Positions 13,054 through 19,842 of a DNA stretch of 29,753 nt are shown piece by piece (position 1 is the first letter of the stretch; each line of letters opens with the position of its first letter). Source of the DNA: 9FT-COMBO-53-11 sp035291485. Lineage in GTDB: Bacteria > Patescibacteriota > WWE3 > 9FT-COMBO-53-11. Made by a program: the position numbers and the translations under genes. Where the stretch lies: NCBI GenBank assembly GCA_035291485.1, contig DATDSA010000026.1:1-29753 (forward strand), written 5' to 3'. The notes beneath the pieces were generated by a model. It was not told the origin of the DNA. It did not search any database and worked only from the letters and a program-made list of their open reading frames with translations.

Positions 13054-14359
13054 GGAAAACCGCCGCCACCGCCAGCGCTGCCACGATCATCCATTCCAAA
13101 AGAACGATCTTCGGGTGACTGATTCCAGCCTGCAGCAGGCGGTGGTGCAAGTGCCGTTGGTCTCCTAGAAACGGAGATTTTCCCGCCCGCAAGCGCGAGA
13201 AGATCACCAAAAAAGAATCGATGATGGGGATTGCCAGGACCAGCATCGCTGTTCCGGTTTTGGCACCGGAAAATACCGAAAGCACCGCCAGGAAGTAACC
13301 GAGAAGAAAGGCTCCGCCTCCCAGATAGATTTTCGCGGGATAGTAGTTGAAGGGCAAAAATCCCAGCAGTGCGCCGGCCAAAATGATTCCCAATAGGGCG
13401 GTGGCCGGTGTGCCCAGGATGATGGAGGTTACCAGAATAGTGATGGCGGAAATTGTGCCGATCCCCGCGGCCAGGCCGTCGAGACCGTCGAGCCAATCCA
13501 CCACATTGATGAGCGCGAAAATCCAGCCGACGGTGATCAATTCGCTCAGGTAGGGGATGGTTTCAAACTGCAGATACCGGGGGGAGAGATAGGGCCAAAC
13601 CGGGTTGCCAATGTAGTCTATTTTTATTCCTCCCCAAACCACGGCGACGCCGGCGGCCAGAAGATGGCCTAGACCCTGTACCCAGAACGGGAGAGGGCGA
13701 AGATCATCAATGATCTGGATGAGAGTGATGATTCCCCCGCCCAGAAGCAATCCTTTGAGAGCCGGGCTGAGAGGGAAGAAGATAAAGGCGGCGACGCTGA
13801 AGGCGAAAAAGAGCGGAATTGTTCCCAGCCGGGGAATGGGACGAACCCTTGGATAAGGGCCGTGAGGCCGGTCAAAGAGTTTTAAGCGGCGAGCCAGAAA
13901 CAGCGCCGCCAGTGTGCCAATGATTCCCAGGACAATCGCTCCGCCGAAGGGCAGAAGCAGGGGATAGAGGGTCTCCTCCAGTGGAGTGCTGGGCAGAGGA
14001 AAGATGCGAATGATCCTTATCAGGGAGCCCGTCAGGAGGGCCGAAACCAGAACCGCTAGAAAGGCGGGGAAGAGAGCGGCGGCCTCCTCGCGCCTTCTCA
14101 ACAGAAATTCAGAAACGGCGGCGTTCACGATCAGGAAGAGAATTGCCAGGACGGGCACGACTGCGAGCAGAGCCTTGCCGGCGAGACCTCTCTCGGCGGT
14201 GAATAGGAGAGGAATCTGCGGGGGTAGCGCCTGGTAAGAAAAGATGAGCGCAAATGCTCCCACCGCCACCAGAAATGCGGCGACTCCCCAAGAAACCGAA
14301 AAGAGGGGCTTGGTGGGGAGAATCAGATTTTTCTCCGAAAGCCAATTTTTAAGCGACAT
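12932..14359 (-). CDS. WecA/MraY-type phospho-sugar transferase with N-terminal DUF1648-like domain
   Basis: A 475-residue membrane protein. Residues 1-135 have four helices with the ALPPQIPLLF sequence of DUF1648-like modules. The rest is a polyprenyl-phosphate N-acetylhexosamine-1-phosphate transferase: PIPRLGTIPLF, the Asp pair in IQIIDDLRPL near 215, NVVDWLDGLDGLAAG near 290 and the HLHHRLL motif near 405, which favours WecA over MraY. The usual GDxGS after PAKIYL reads GGGAF, losing an Asp and a Ser. The enzyme would start lipid-linked polysaccharide synthesis. I chose ATG 14359, overlapping the GT2 stop by 11 bases, over ATG 14407. Confidence 0.85.
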   Translation of the reverse strand: MSLKNWLSEKNLILPTKPLFSVSWGVAAFLVAVGAFALIFSYQALPPQIPLLFTAERGLAGKALLAVVPVLAILFLIVNAAVSEFLLRRREEAAALFPAFLAVLVSALLTGSLIRIIRIFPLPSTPLEETLYPLLLPFGGAIVLGIIGTLAALFLARRLKLFDRPHGPYPRVRPIPRLGTIPLFFAFSVAAFIFFPLSPALKGLLLGGGIITLIQIIDDLRPLPFWVQGLGHLLAAGVAVVWGGIKIDYIGNPVWPYLSPRYLQFETIPYLSELITVGWIFALINVVDWLDGLDGLAAGIGTISAITILVTSIILGTPATALLGIILAGALLGFLPFNYYPAKIYLGGGAFLLGYFLAVLSVFSGAKTGTAMLVLAIPIIDSFLVIFSRLRAGKSPFLGDQRHLHHRLLQAGISHPKIVLLEWMIVAALAVAAVFLRGSAKFAAVGLVFLAALLVNRQLLRRAGSKDQTPSALSS

Positions 14360-15857
14360 TTTTGGACCGCATCTTGGGAGTTGGCCAGAATTCCAGCCTC
14401 TTTCCAAACATCAAGCGGGTTTGGGCGTCCAGGTACGGCAGGAAATTGTAGACCAAGAGGTTCACGATGATCAGCGGTCCCTCCAGCCAAACGATCAGTT
14501 TTTTCCACCAGGGCCAATTGCGGGGCGGGGGAAGAGTGATCTTGAGACGGTAGATGGTCAGTGGCAGAAGCAGAATAACGGCCGAGGTTAACACCGCGCC
14601 CGATATTCTTGGCAGGAGATACCCCAGAGTCGTGAGTTTGATATCGGGGTTAATTGCGGATAACAGGGGGAATCCAAAGGTAACCGAGAACACGAGGGTG
14701 TACCAAATCGCGAATTTTTCAATCAGGTTGTAGGTTTTGGAGAGTTTTAGGCTCAGCGGGATCTTGGTCGTGAGGAATCCTTTCATTGCGATGGGGAAGA
14801 TAATGATTCCCCAGCCCCAGCGCAGGAGTTGTTTGTATTGGGCGATATGGGTTTTGAGAAGTCCAGCATCCTGAACCGCATCCGCGTAAACAGGGATATA
14901 GAAATGCGATCCCTCGAATTTACCTTCCTTTTTGAGAAAGGCACTCCAATAGAAAGTGGTGTCGTCTACTCCGATCGCCGGGTTCCAGAATCCGGCTTCG
15001 ATCAGGGTGGGAAGGGCGACTGAATAACAGGACCAGGTGTCCTTGTGCTGGGGCTCGGCGACCCAGGAGGCCAGTACCGCCAGGGAAATTGAATTAGCTT
15101 GAATGCGCATCAGCAGGGGCACCTCCCAGAGATTGTTGTCGAAGAGGTAGGCCGCGGTTTGGAAGAACTTGTTGAGACGATCTGGTTCGGTGAGGAAAGC
15201 ATAGGCCAAGCGCGGCAGGTATTGAGAATGCAGGCGCATATCCGCATCTAAGGTGGTGATGACAAAATCGTTGGTGTCCAATCCCAACTCCTTGATCTCC
15301 TTGAGAGCGTTTTTGGCCGCCCAGGTCCGATTGGCGGCGGCGCCGACGGCTTCTCCGGGTAGGCCGTAGGGGTGAGAAGTGGTCCAGACCGTTCCCAACT
15401 TCCTTCCGAATTTTTTCTTGATTCTTTCGATGTCATTAAGAACGCGCTTAGAGTATTTCTCCTCCGCTGAGAAGGAAATGAAAACCCGGTCCTTGGGGAA
15501 CTTTTGGGCGGCGAGAGAAGCGAACGACTCTTCTAAGACTTCATATGGTTCGTTAACGCTGGGGATGACAATAAGGTGTTTGAGCCGGCCGTATCCCCAG
15601 AGGTCAAGGGATTTCTTGGACCAGTCGATCTTAAGCTCGTTTTGGTAGCGGCGATATCCCACGGCGACGCCGATCAGGTGAATGACGGCGCGATAGACCC
15701 AGTAGACCACCAAAAAGGTGATAAAGAACGCCACCGCTAGCGGGGCGATTCTTCCCAGCCAGATCGGGGAAAGCAGAACAGCCCAGGTGATTACCCCGGG
15801 AGTGATCTCGAATAATCGTTGGAAAAATCGATCGTGTTCCTCGACAAACTTTTTCAT
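14349..15857 (-). CDS. Membrane-bound family 2 glycosyltransferase
   Basis: A 502-residue inverting glycosyltransferase with two N-terminal helices, a cytoplasmic GT-A domain (about residues 90-350) and four C-terminal helices. LIVIPSVNEPYEVLEESFAS starts the GT fold, the DxD metal site is TLDADMR near 203, the acceptor-side acid is GVDDTTF near 295, and QYKQLLRWGWG near 343 is the Q-x-x-RW motif of processive cellulose-synthase-like enzymes. The donor and product are unknown; an exported polysaccharide is plausible. It lies 21 bases after metG and overlaps the WecA-like gene. Confidence 0.88.
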   Translation of the reverse strand: MKKFVEEHDRFFQRLFEITPGVITWAVLLSPIWLGRIAPLAVAFFITFLVVYWVYRAVIHLIGVAVGYRRYQNELKIDWSKKSLDLWGYGRLKHLIVIPSVNEPYEVLEESFASLAAQKFPKDRVFISFSAEEKYSKRVLNDIERIKKKFGRKLGTVWTTSHPYGLPGEAVGAAANRTWAAKNALKEIKELGLDTNDFVITTLDADMRLHSQYLPRLAYAFLTEPDRLNKFFQTAAYLFDNNLWEVPLLMRIQANSISLAVLASWVAEPQHKDTWSCYSVALPTLIEAGFWNPAIGVDDTTFYWSAFLKKEGKFEGSHFYIPVYADAVQDAGLLKTHIAQYKQLLRWGWGIIIFPIAMKGFLTTKIPLSLKLSKTYNLIEKFAIWYTLVFSVTFGFPLLSAINPDIKLTTLGYLLPRISGAVLTSAVILLLPLTIYRLKITLPPPRNWPWWKKLIVWLEGPLIIVNLLVYNFLPYLDAQTRLMFGKRLEFWPTPKMRSKNVA

Positions 15858-15878
15858 TTTTGTTTTTCGCTACCTATT

Positions 15879-17303
15879 TTACCCTAGGCGGGGAAACAGG
15901 GGACTGGCGGGTTTAATTTTTCCGGAAAATTGCTTCTTGATCTTCTCCGCGGTCTCGGGGAGGAAGGGCTCTAGCTTTGTGTTCATATATCTGATCGCAT
16001 CCACGGCGGGTTGCATTACATCTAACAACTCCTGTCCCTTGAGTTTCCATGGTTGTTGATCAGCGATAACATGGTCGATGACTTTGATCTCTTCCCATAG
16101 AAGTTTTAGTGCCTCGTCGAATCTGTAATTTTCTATTGCTTTTGAATACAGGGTTGGTATTGTTCCAGTCGTTGTGTGAAGTTCTGTTACGATTTTATTA
16201 GTCTTAGTACTATCTGAAATTGTTATGTTTTCACACAACTTAGCAACCCGAGAAACTAGATTTCCTAAACCATTGGCGAGATCGGCGTTGTAGGTTTCCT
16301 TTATTTTTCCCAGACTTAAATCCGCATCTTCTCTCTGTGGACCAAATTTAATGAGATAGTAGCGGATCGGGTCGACCCCGAATTTCTCCACCAACTCTGT
16401 GGGTCTGATGACATTTCCCAAGGTTTTACTAATCTTCTTTCCTTCGAGGGAAAGAAATCCGTGGGCGTAGATTGTTTTGGGCAACTCATATCCCGCGGAT
16501 TTGAGCATCGCCGGCCAGAGGAGAGCGTGCCAACGGAGGTTGTCTTTTCCGAGGATGTGGGCGTCTGCTGGCCAGAAATCCTGGGCGCCGCTAATGTAAT
16601 TGATGAGGGCGTCAAACCAGACGTAGATGACCTGGCCGGGATCTCCGGGAACGGGGATTCCCCAGCTGACCTTCTCCTTGTTTCGTGAAATAGTGATGTC
16701 TTCCAGACCTTGATCCAAAAAAGCAAGGATTTCTTTCCGCCGCCCCTCCGGCTGAATGAATTCAGGATTGTTCTTGATGTGTTCTTTTAGAAAGGGCTCA
16801 TATTTTTTCCATTTAAAGAAATAATTTTCTTCAGTGACTTTTTCCAACTCTTTGGTTGGGTGGATAGCGCAGTGGCCGTCAATGATTTCGCTCTCCGTTT
16901 TGTAGGATTCGCAGCTGACACAGTAAAGCCCACTATACTTACCCTTATAGATGTCCCCATTCTTTTGGACTTTTCGATAAAATTCTTCGACGATCTTGAT
17001 ATGGTCTGGATCAGTGGTGCGGATAAAGCGATCGTAGCTGATGTTTAGAGAATCTACCTGCTCTTTATCTTTTTTTGAAATTTCATCGACAAATTCTTTG
17101 GGCTCTTTTCCGGCTCTCTTGGCGGCCTGTTCAGAGGAGGATCCATGCTCGTCCGTTCCAGTCAGAAAGAAAGTTTCGTCACCGACCAAACGATGATATC
17201 GAGCCAAAACATCCGCGACCACCTTTTGGTAGGCGTGACCGATGTGAATGACATCGTTGGTATAGTCGATTGCGGTTGTGACATAGAACCTATTTTTCTC
17301 CAT
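15879..17303 (-). CDS. metG: Methionyl-tRNA synthetase
   Basis: A 474-residue class I synthetase that charges tRNA-Met. HIGHA near residue 21 and KISKT near 290 are the ATP-binding signatures. The connective peptide holds CVSCESYK and HC-AIHP, fewer zinc ligands than the four-Cys knuckles of some relatives. GTDEHGSSSEQAA and VWFDALINYISG are typical. It ends after the anticodon-binding helices, without the C-terminal EMAP dimerisation domain, as in short bacterial forms. The stretch around 16050-16330 (C-terminal domain) is visibly AT-richer than its neighbours. It follows a small membrane-protein gene by 19 bases. Confidence 0.96.
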   Translation of the reverse strand: MEKNRFYVTTAIDYTNDVIHIGHAYQKVVADVLARYHRLVGDETFFLTGTDEHGSSSEQAAKRAGKEPKEFVDEISKKDKEQVDSLNISYDRFIRTTDPDHIKIVEEFYRKVQKNGDIYKGKYSGLYCVSCESYKTESEIIDGHCAIHPTKELEKVTEENYFFKWKKYEPFLKEHIKNNPEFIQPEGRRKEILAFLDQGLEDITISRNKEKVSWGIPVPGDPGQVIYVWFDALINYISGAQDFWPADAHILGKDNLRWHALLWPAMLKSAGYELPKTIYAHGFLSLEGKKISKTLGNVIRPTELVEKFGVDPIRYYLIKFGPQREDADLSLGKIKETYNADLANGLGNLVSRVAKLCENITISDSTKTNKIVTELHTTTGTIPTLYSKAIENYRFDEALKLLWEEIKVIDHVIADQQPWKLKGQELLDVMQPAVDAIRYMNTKLEPFLPETAEKIKKQFSGKIKPASPLFPRLG

Positions 17304-17322
17304 TACTGTTAACTATGGACTA

Positions 17323-17718
17323 TCAACGAGTCGATTTCCAGATTTCCGTCAGAAGCAGGATCAGTGCCAGGAGCCCGGCATTCACCCAACTGAAGATCCC
17401 GATCAGTTTCATCAGCGCAGCGGCGAGAAAGAAGAGGCTCACGAAGAGTGCCCGCCGGGCCGCCGGGTAAAAAACCACCTCCGCCGCTTTTCCGGTCGCG
17501 ATTTTTCCCAGCTGATAGAAGAGAAACAGCGCCGTGAAAAAGAACGCCGCTACGATGGCCAGGACGAAAAAGACCCGATTGGTGAGTTCGTTCGGGTCCC
17601 GGTTGAAGAGGAGATAGGCCCAGGCGCCCCAAGCGGCGTAGGCCAGAAAACCAATCAAATAGATTATCTTGGGGGACGTGTCGCGATTAATTCTCCGCTC
17701 GGGCAAAGTTTTGCGCAT
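17323..17718 (-). CDS. Four-helix membrane protein, function unknown
   Basis: A 131-residue protein with four predicted membrane helices (about residues 18-38, 47-70, 85-104 and 107-126) and a basic N-terminus (RKTLPERRINRD), placing that end in the cytoplasm. I recognise no family; similar small proteins occur in CPR genomes. AAGGAG lies 6 bases before the ATG, making the start secure. It heads an operon with metG, GT2 and the WecA-like gene. Its promoter region faces that of the small divergent gene at 17750. Confidence 0.65.
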   Translation of the reverse strand: MRKTLPERRINRDTSPKIIYLIGFLAYAAWGAWAYLLFNRDPNELTNRVFFVLAIVAAFFFTALFLFYQLGKIATGKAAEVVFYPAARRALFVSLFFLAAALMKLIGIFSWVNAGLLALILLLTEIWKSTR

Positions 17719-17731
17719 ATTTACTCCTTTA

Positions 17732-17740
17732 TGTTACCCT
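17732..17740 (+). promoter_or_regulatory. Possible extended -10 box for the 17750 gene
   Basis: TGT-TACCCT is followed by 9 bases and an ATG. The hexamer is a weak match to the consensus. Confidence 0.3.
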
Positions 17741-17749
17741 GTTTTTGAG

Positions 17750-17911
17750 ATGGAAGAACGCTACGACCACAAGCTGCCTTTCGATATCGACATGCTTGTA
17801 CCCCGCTTCCCTTACCGTCCCCACTCCAGCTGGGTTCAGCTCGTCTTTGCGATCATTGTCGGCTCTATTTTGGGAGGAATTCTCGTCACCGCTTACTTTT
17901 TGCTGTTCTAA
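17750..17911 (+). CDS. Small single-pass membrane protein
   Basis: A 53-residue protein: a polar N-terminus with several aromatic residues (RYDHKLPFDIDMLVPRFPYR) and one helix at about 29-52 (LVFAIIVGSILGGILVTAYF) running to the C-terminus, so it is tail-anchored in appearance. No family is recognised. The ATG at 17750 is the only sensible start, since upstream codons run through the divergent gene. It ends 11 bases before a hairpin terminator. Because it is so short, its reality rests on the promoter, the helix and the terminator. Confidence 0.55.
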   Translation: MEERYDHKLPFDIDMLVPRFPYRPHSSWVQLVFAIIVGSILGGILVTAYFLLF

Positions 17912-17920
17912 GCAAAAAAC

Positions 17921-17955
17921 TAGGTCGCCTAAGGCGACCGTCCCTTTCTCCTCTT
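17921..17955 (+). terminator. Hairpin terminator formed by a TAGG/CCGTCC repeat
   Basis: The perfect stem GGTCGCC-TAA-GGCGACC (17923-17939) is followed by a pyrimidine-rich GTCCCTTTCTCCTCTT. The element 17921-17943 belongs to the palindromic repeat family also found at 26059-26268 and 26937. Confidence 0.6.
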
Positions 17956-17956
17956 C

Positions 17957-17965
17957 TGATAAACT
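17957..17965 (+). promoter_or_regulatory. Extended -10 box of a leaderless promoter for rmuC
   Basis: TGA-TAAACT, 6 bases, then GTG 17972; identical in sequence and spacing to the promoter at 10500. Confidence 0.6.
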
Positions 17966-17971
17966 CGAATC

Positions 17972-18895
17972 GTGGAAGTTTTTCTTGCTATCCTGATAGT
18001 TTTTCTGGTTCTGGCGGTTCTGGGAGTCTTAATTTTCCTGTTCCAGCATCTGCGCCAATTGGAATCCTCTCTGCGCGGGGAGGAGATTCTTCAGCGCCTG
18101 GAGTTGCACAAGGGCGAGCTCGGGGCGAGCCTGCGTTCGCTGGACGAGCGTCTGCACTCGGTCACGACCGAGATTGGCGGCGTTAAAGAGGTCACCAATC
18201 AGCTTCAGGAGTTTCAAGCCTCCCTTCGTTCCCAGAAGCTGCGGGGCAACGTGGGGGAGATGGTGTTGGAGGACCTGCTTCATCAGGTTCTGCCGCAGGC
18301 GGCCTACGAGCGGCAGTTCACCTTCCAGACCGGAGCGCGAGTGGATGCGCTCATCAAAACCCGCCAGGGTTCCATTCCGGTTGATTCTAAATTCCCGGTC
18401 GAAGATTTCCAAAAGTTCGCCGCCGAAAAAGACGAAGCGGTGCGAGCGAGCCTTTGGAAGGCATTTGTTAGGAATGTGAAACAGAAAATGGACGAAACCG
18501 CCGGCTACATCTTGCCGCAGGAGGGAACGGTTCCCTTTGCCCTGATGTACATCCCTTTCGAACCGATCTTTCAGGAGGTTGTTTCGGATGCGGAGCTAAT
18601 GCGCTACACCCTGGAGAAGCGCGTTTTCTTTACCTCCCCGCAGACTTTCCTGGTGACGATCCAATCGATCCTTTTGGGATTGCAGCGGGAGCGCTTCGCC
18701 GATCAGGCCGAAGACATCCTGAAGATGCTGCACGCGGTCGCCAAGGACGCTCTCGATTTCGACGAACTTCTGCGGCGGGCCTCTTCCCAACTCTCGGACG
18801 CCAAGGCGAATATGGACCGTTTGCTAAACTCTTTTTCTGCCCTCCTAGGCAAACTGAATCAGCTCAAGGACCTGGAGGCGAAGCCGAAGAAATAA
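17972..18895 (+). CDS. rmuC: DNA recombination protein RmuC
   Basis: A 307-residue protein with an N-terminal membrane helix (3-27), a coiled coil (about 28-90) and the RmuC nuclease-like domain. Family signatures are LRGNVGEMVLEDLL near 92, VDALIKT near 122, IPVDSKFPVEDF (the Asp/Lys pair of a PD-(D/E)xK-like site) near 133 and YIPFEPIFQEV near 192. RmuC limits inversions and other rearrangements in E. coli; the reaction is not settled. It is shorter than the 470-residue E. coli form, lacking a long coiled coil. The stop overlaps the next ATG as TAATG. Confidence 0.93.
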   Translation: MEVFLAILIVFLVLAVLGVLIFLFQHLRQLESSLRGEEILQRLELHKGELGASLRSLDERLHSVTTEIGGVKEVTNQLQEFQASLRSQKLRGNVGEMVLEDLLHQVLPQAAYERQFTFQTGARVDALIKTRQGSIPVDSKFPVEDFQKFAAEKDEAVRASLWKAFVRNVKQKMDETAGYILPQEGTVPFALMYIPFEPIFQEVVSDAELMRYTLEKRVFFTSPQTFLVTIQSILLGLQRERFADQAEDILKMLHAVAKDALDFDELLRRASSQLSDAKANMDRLLNSFSALLGKLNQLKDLEAKPKK

Positions 18896-19842
18896 TGGAC
18901 AAAATTCCCGTTCGCGCTAGGGTCGCTTTTCTATTTTTGCTGGTGATTCTGGGGAGCCTGGGTTTGGGATTCTCCCTATCGGCAATTTTCGCCAAAGGTC
19001 CCGGGTTGGCGGCCTCTCTGGGGATGCGCCTGGTGCCGCTGTTTCTGGCGTTCTTCCTCTCCAGCTCTTTCTTTGTGGTCCTCGCTCTCACGACTAGGAC
19101 GGTCGTGCGGATGGGTGCGGTGGGGGCCGGGGCGGTCGCTTTTGGCATTCCGTTTCTCCTCCCCTCCAGCTCGGTTGATATCCCTCTCCATTTTGTTTCA
19201 CTGGTTTCACTGGTCTACGCGGCGGCTCTGCTGATCCTGGACTACACGGCGAAGAGGGCGGTGGCGACCCACTCGATTTTTTTGGCGCGAATGTTTCCCA
19301 ATTCCTTCGGCCGTTTTTTCCAGATTTTTGTTTTCTCCGTTGGGATCCTGATCTATTTTTCTTCCCAGATCCCACCCCCAACGCGCTTTAATATTCCGGA
19401 CGGAGTCCTGGCGCCGGCCCTGAATCTGGTGGTTAATCAGGTGATCAATCAGGTTCAGAGCCAGCTGGGGAACGAGCAATTCACCGAACAGCAGTTTCTC
19501 ACCGAGCTGGAGAAGAGCGGCGTGCTTGAGATCTTGGAGCGGCAGTACGGGATCCTGCTCAATCCGCAGGACGTTTCCACGCCCAAGAAGCTCGCCGAGA
19601 GCCTGCGCCAGCCCCTCACCGCCCAGCTCACCAGCGGCCTGGAGGATATGCTCGAGCCCTACATTCCTTTCCTTCCTCTCGCGACCGCGGTGGGGGTGGC
19701 GCTCTCACTCCTCTTCTTGACCCCGGTTTTTTCCTGGGCCTCCGTCGGCTTTTTTGCCCTGGTCTATCGGATCATGGTGGCCCTGAGGTTTGCCTCTTTC
19801 GAGCAGGAACCGCGAGAGGTACCGGTTTTGAAGATCGGATGA
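18895..19842 (+). CDS. Multi-pass membrane protein of the rmuC-uvrD operon
   Basis: A 315-residue protein with five or six helices in the first 160 residues, a polar, Gln/Asn-rich segment of about 90 residues (NLVVNQVINQVQSQLG onward, with LTELEKSGVLEILERQYG) presumably outside the membrane, and two C-terminal helices. I recognise no family. It is locked between two DNA-repair genes by a TAATG and an ATGA overlap, so all three are translated from one message, but the association does not prove a repair role. Confidence 0.7.
   Translation: MDKIPVRARVAFLFLLVILGSLGLGFSLSAIFAKGPGLAASLGMRLVPLFLAFFLSSSFFVVLALTTRTVVRMGAVGAGAVAFGIPFLLPSSSVDIPLHFVSLVSLVYAAALLILDYTAKRAVATHSIFLARMFPNSFGRFFQIFVFSVGILIYFSSQIPPPTRFNIPDGVLAPALNLVVNQVINQVQSQLGNEQFTEQQFLTELEKSGVLEILERQYGILLNPQDVSTPKKLAESLRQPLTAQLTSGLEDMLEPYIPFLPLATAVGVALSLLFLTPVFSWASVGFFALVYRIMVALRFASFEQEPREVPVLKIG

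Noticed and set aside
15879..16400. Recent horizontal acquisition of the metG 3' end on account of AT-richness
   Set aside because: The change in composition is gradual and the protein is an ordinary continuous MetG; composition alone is too weak.
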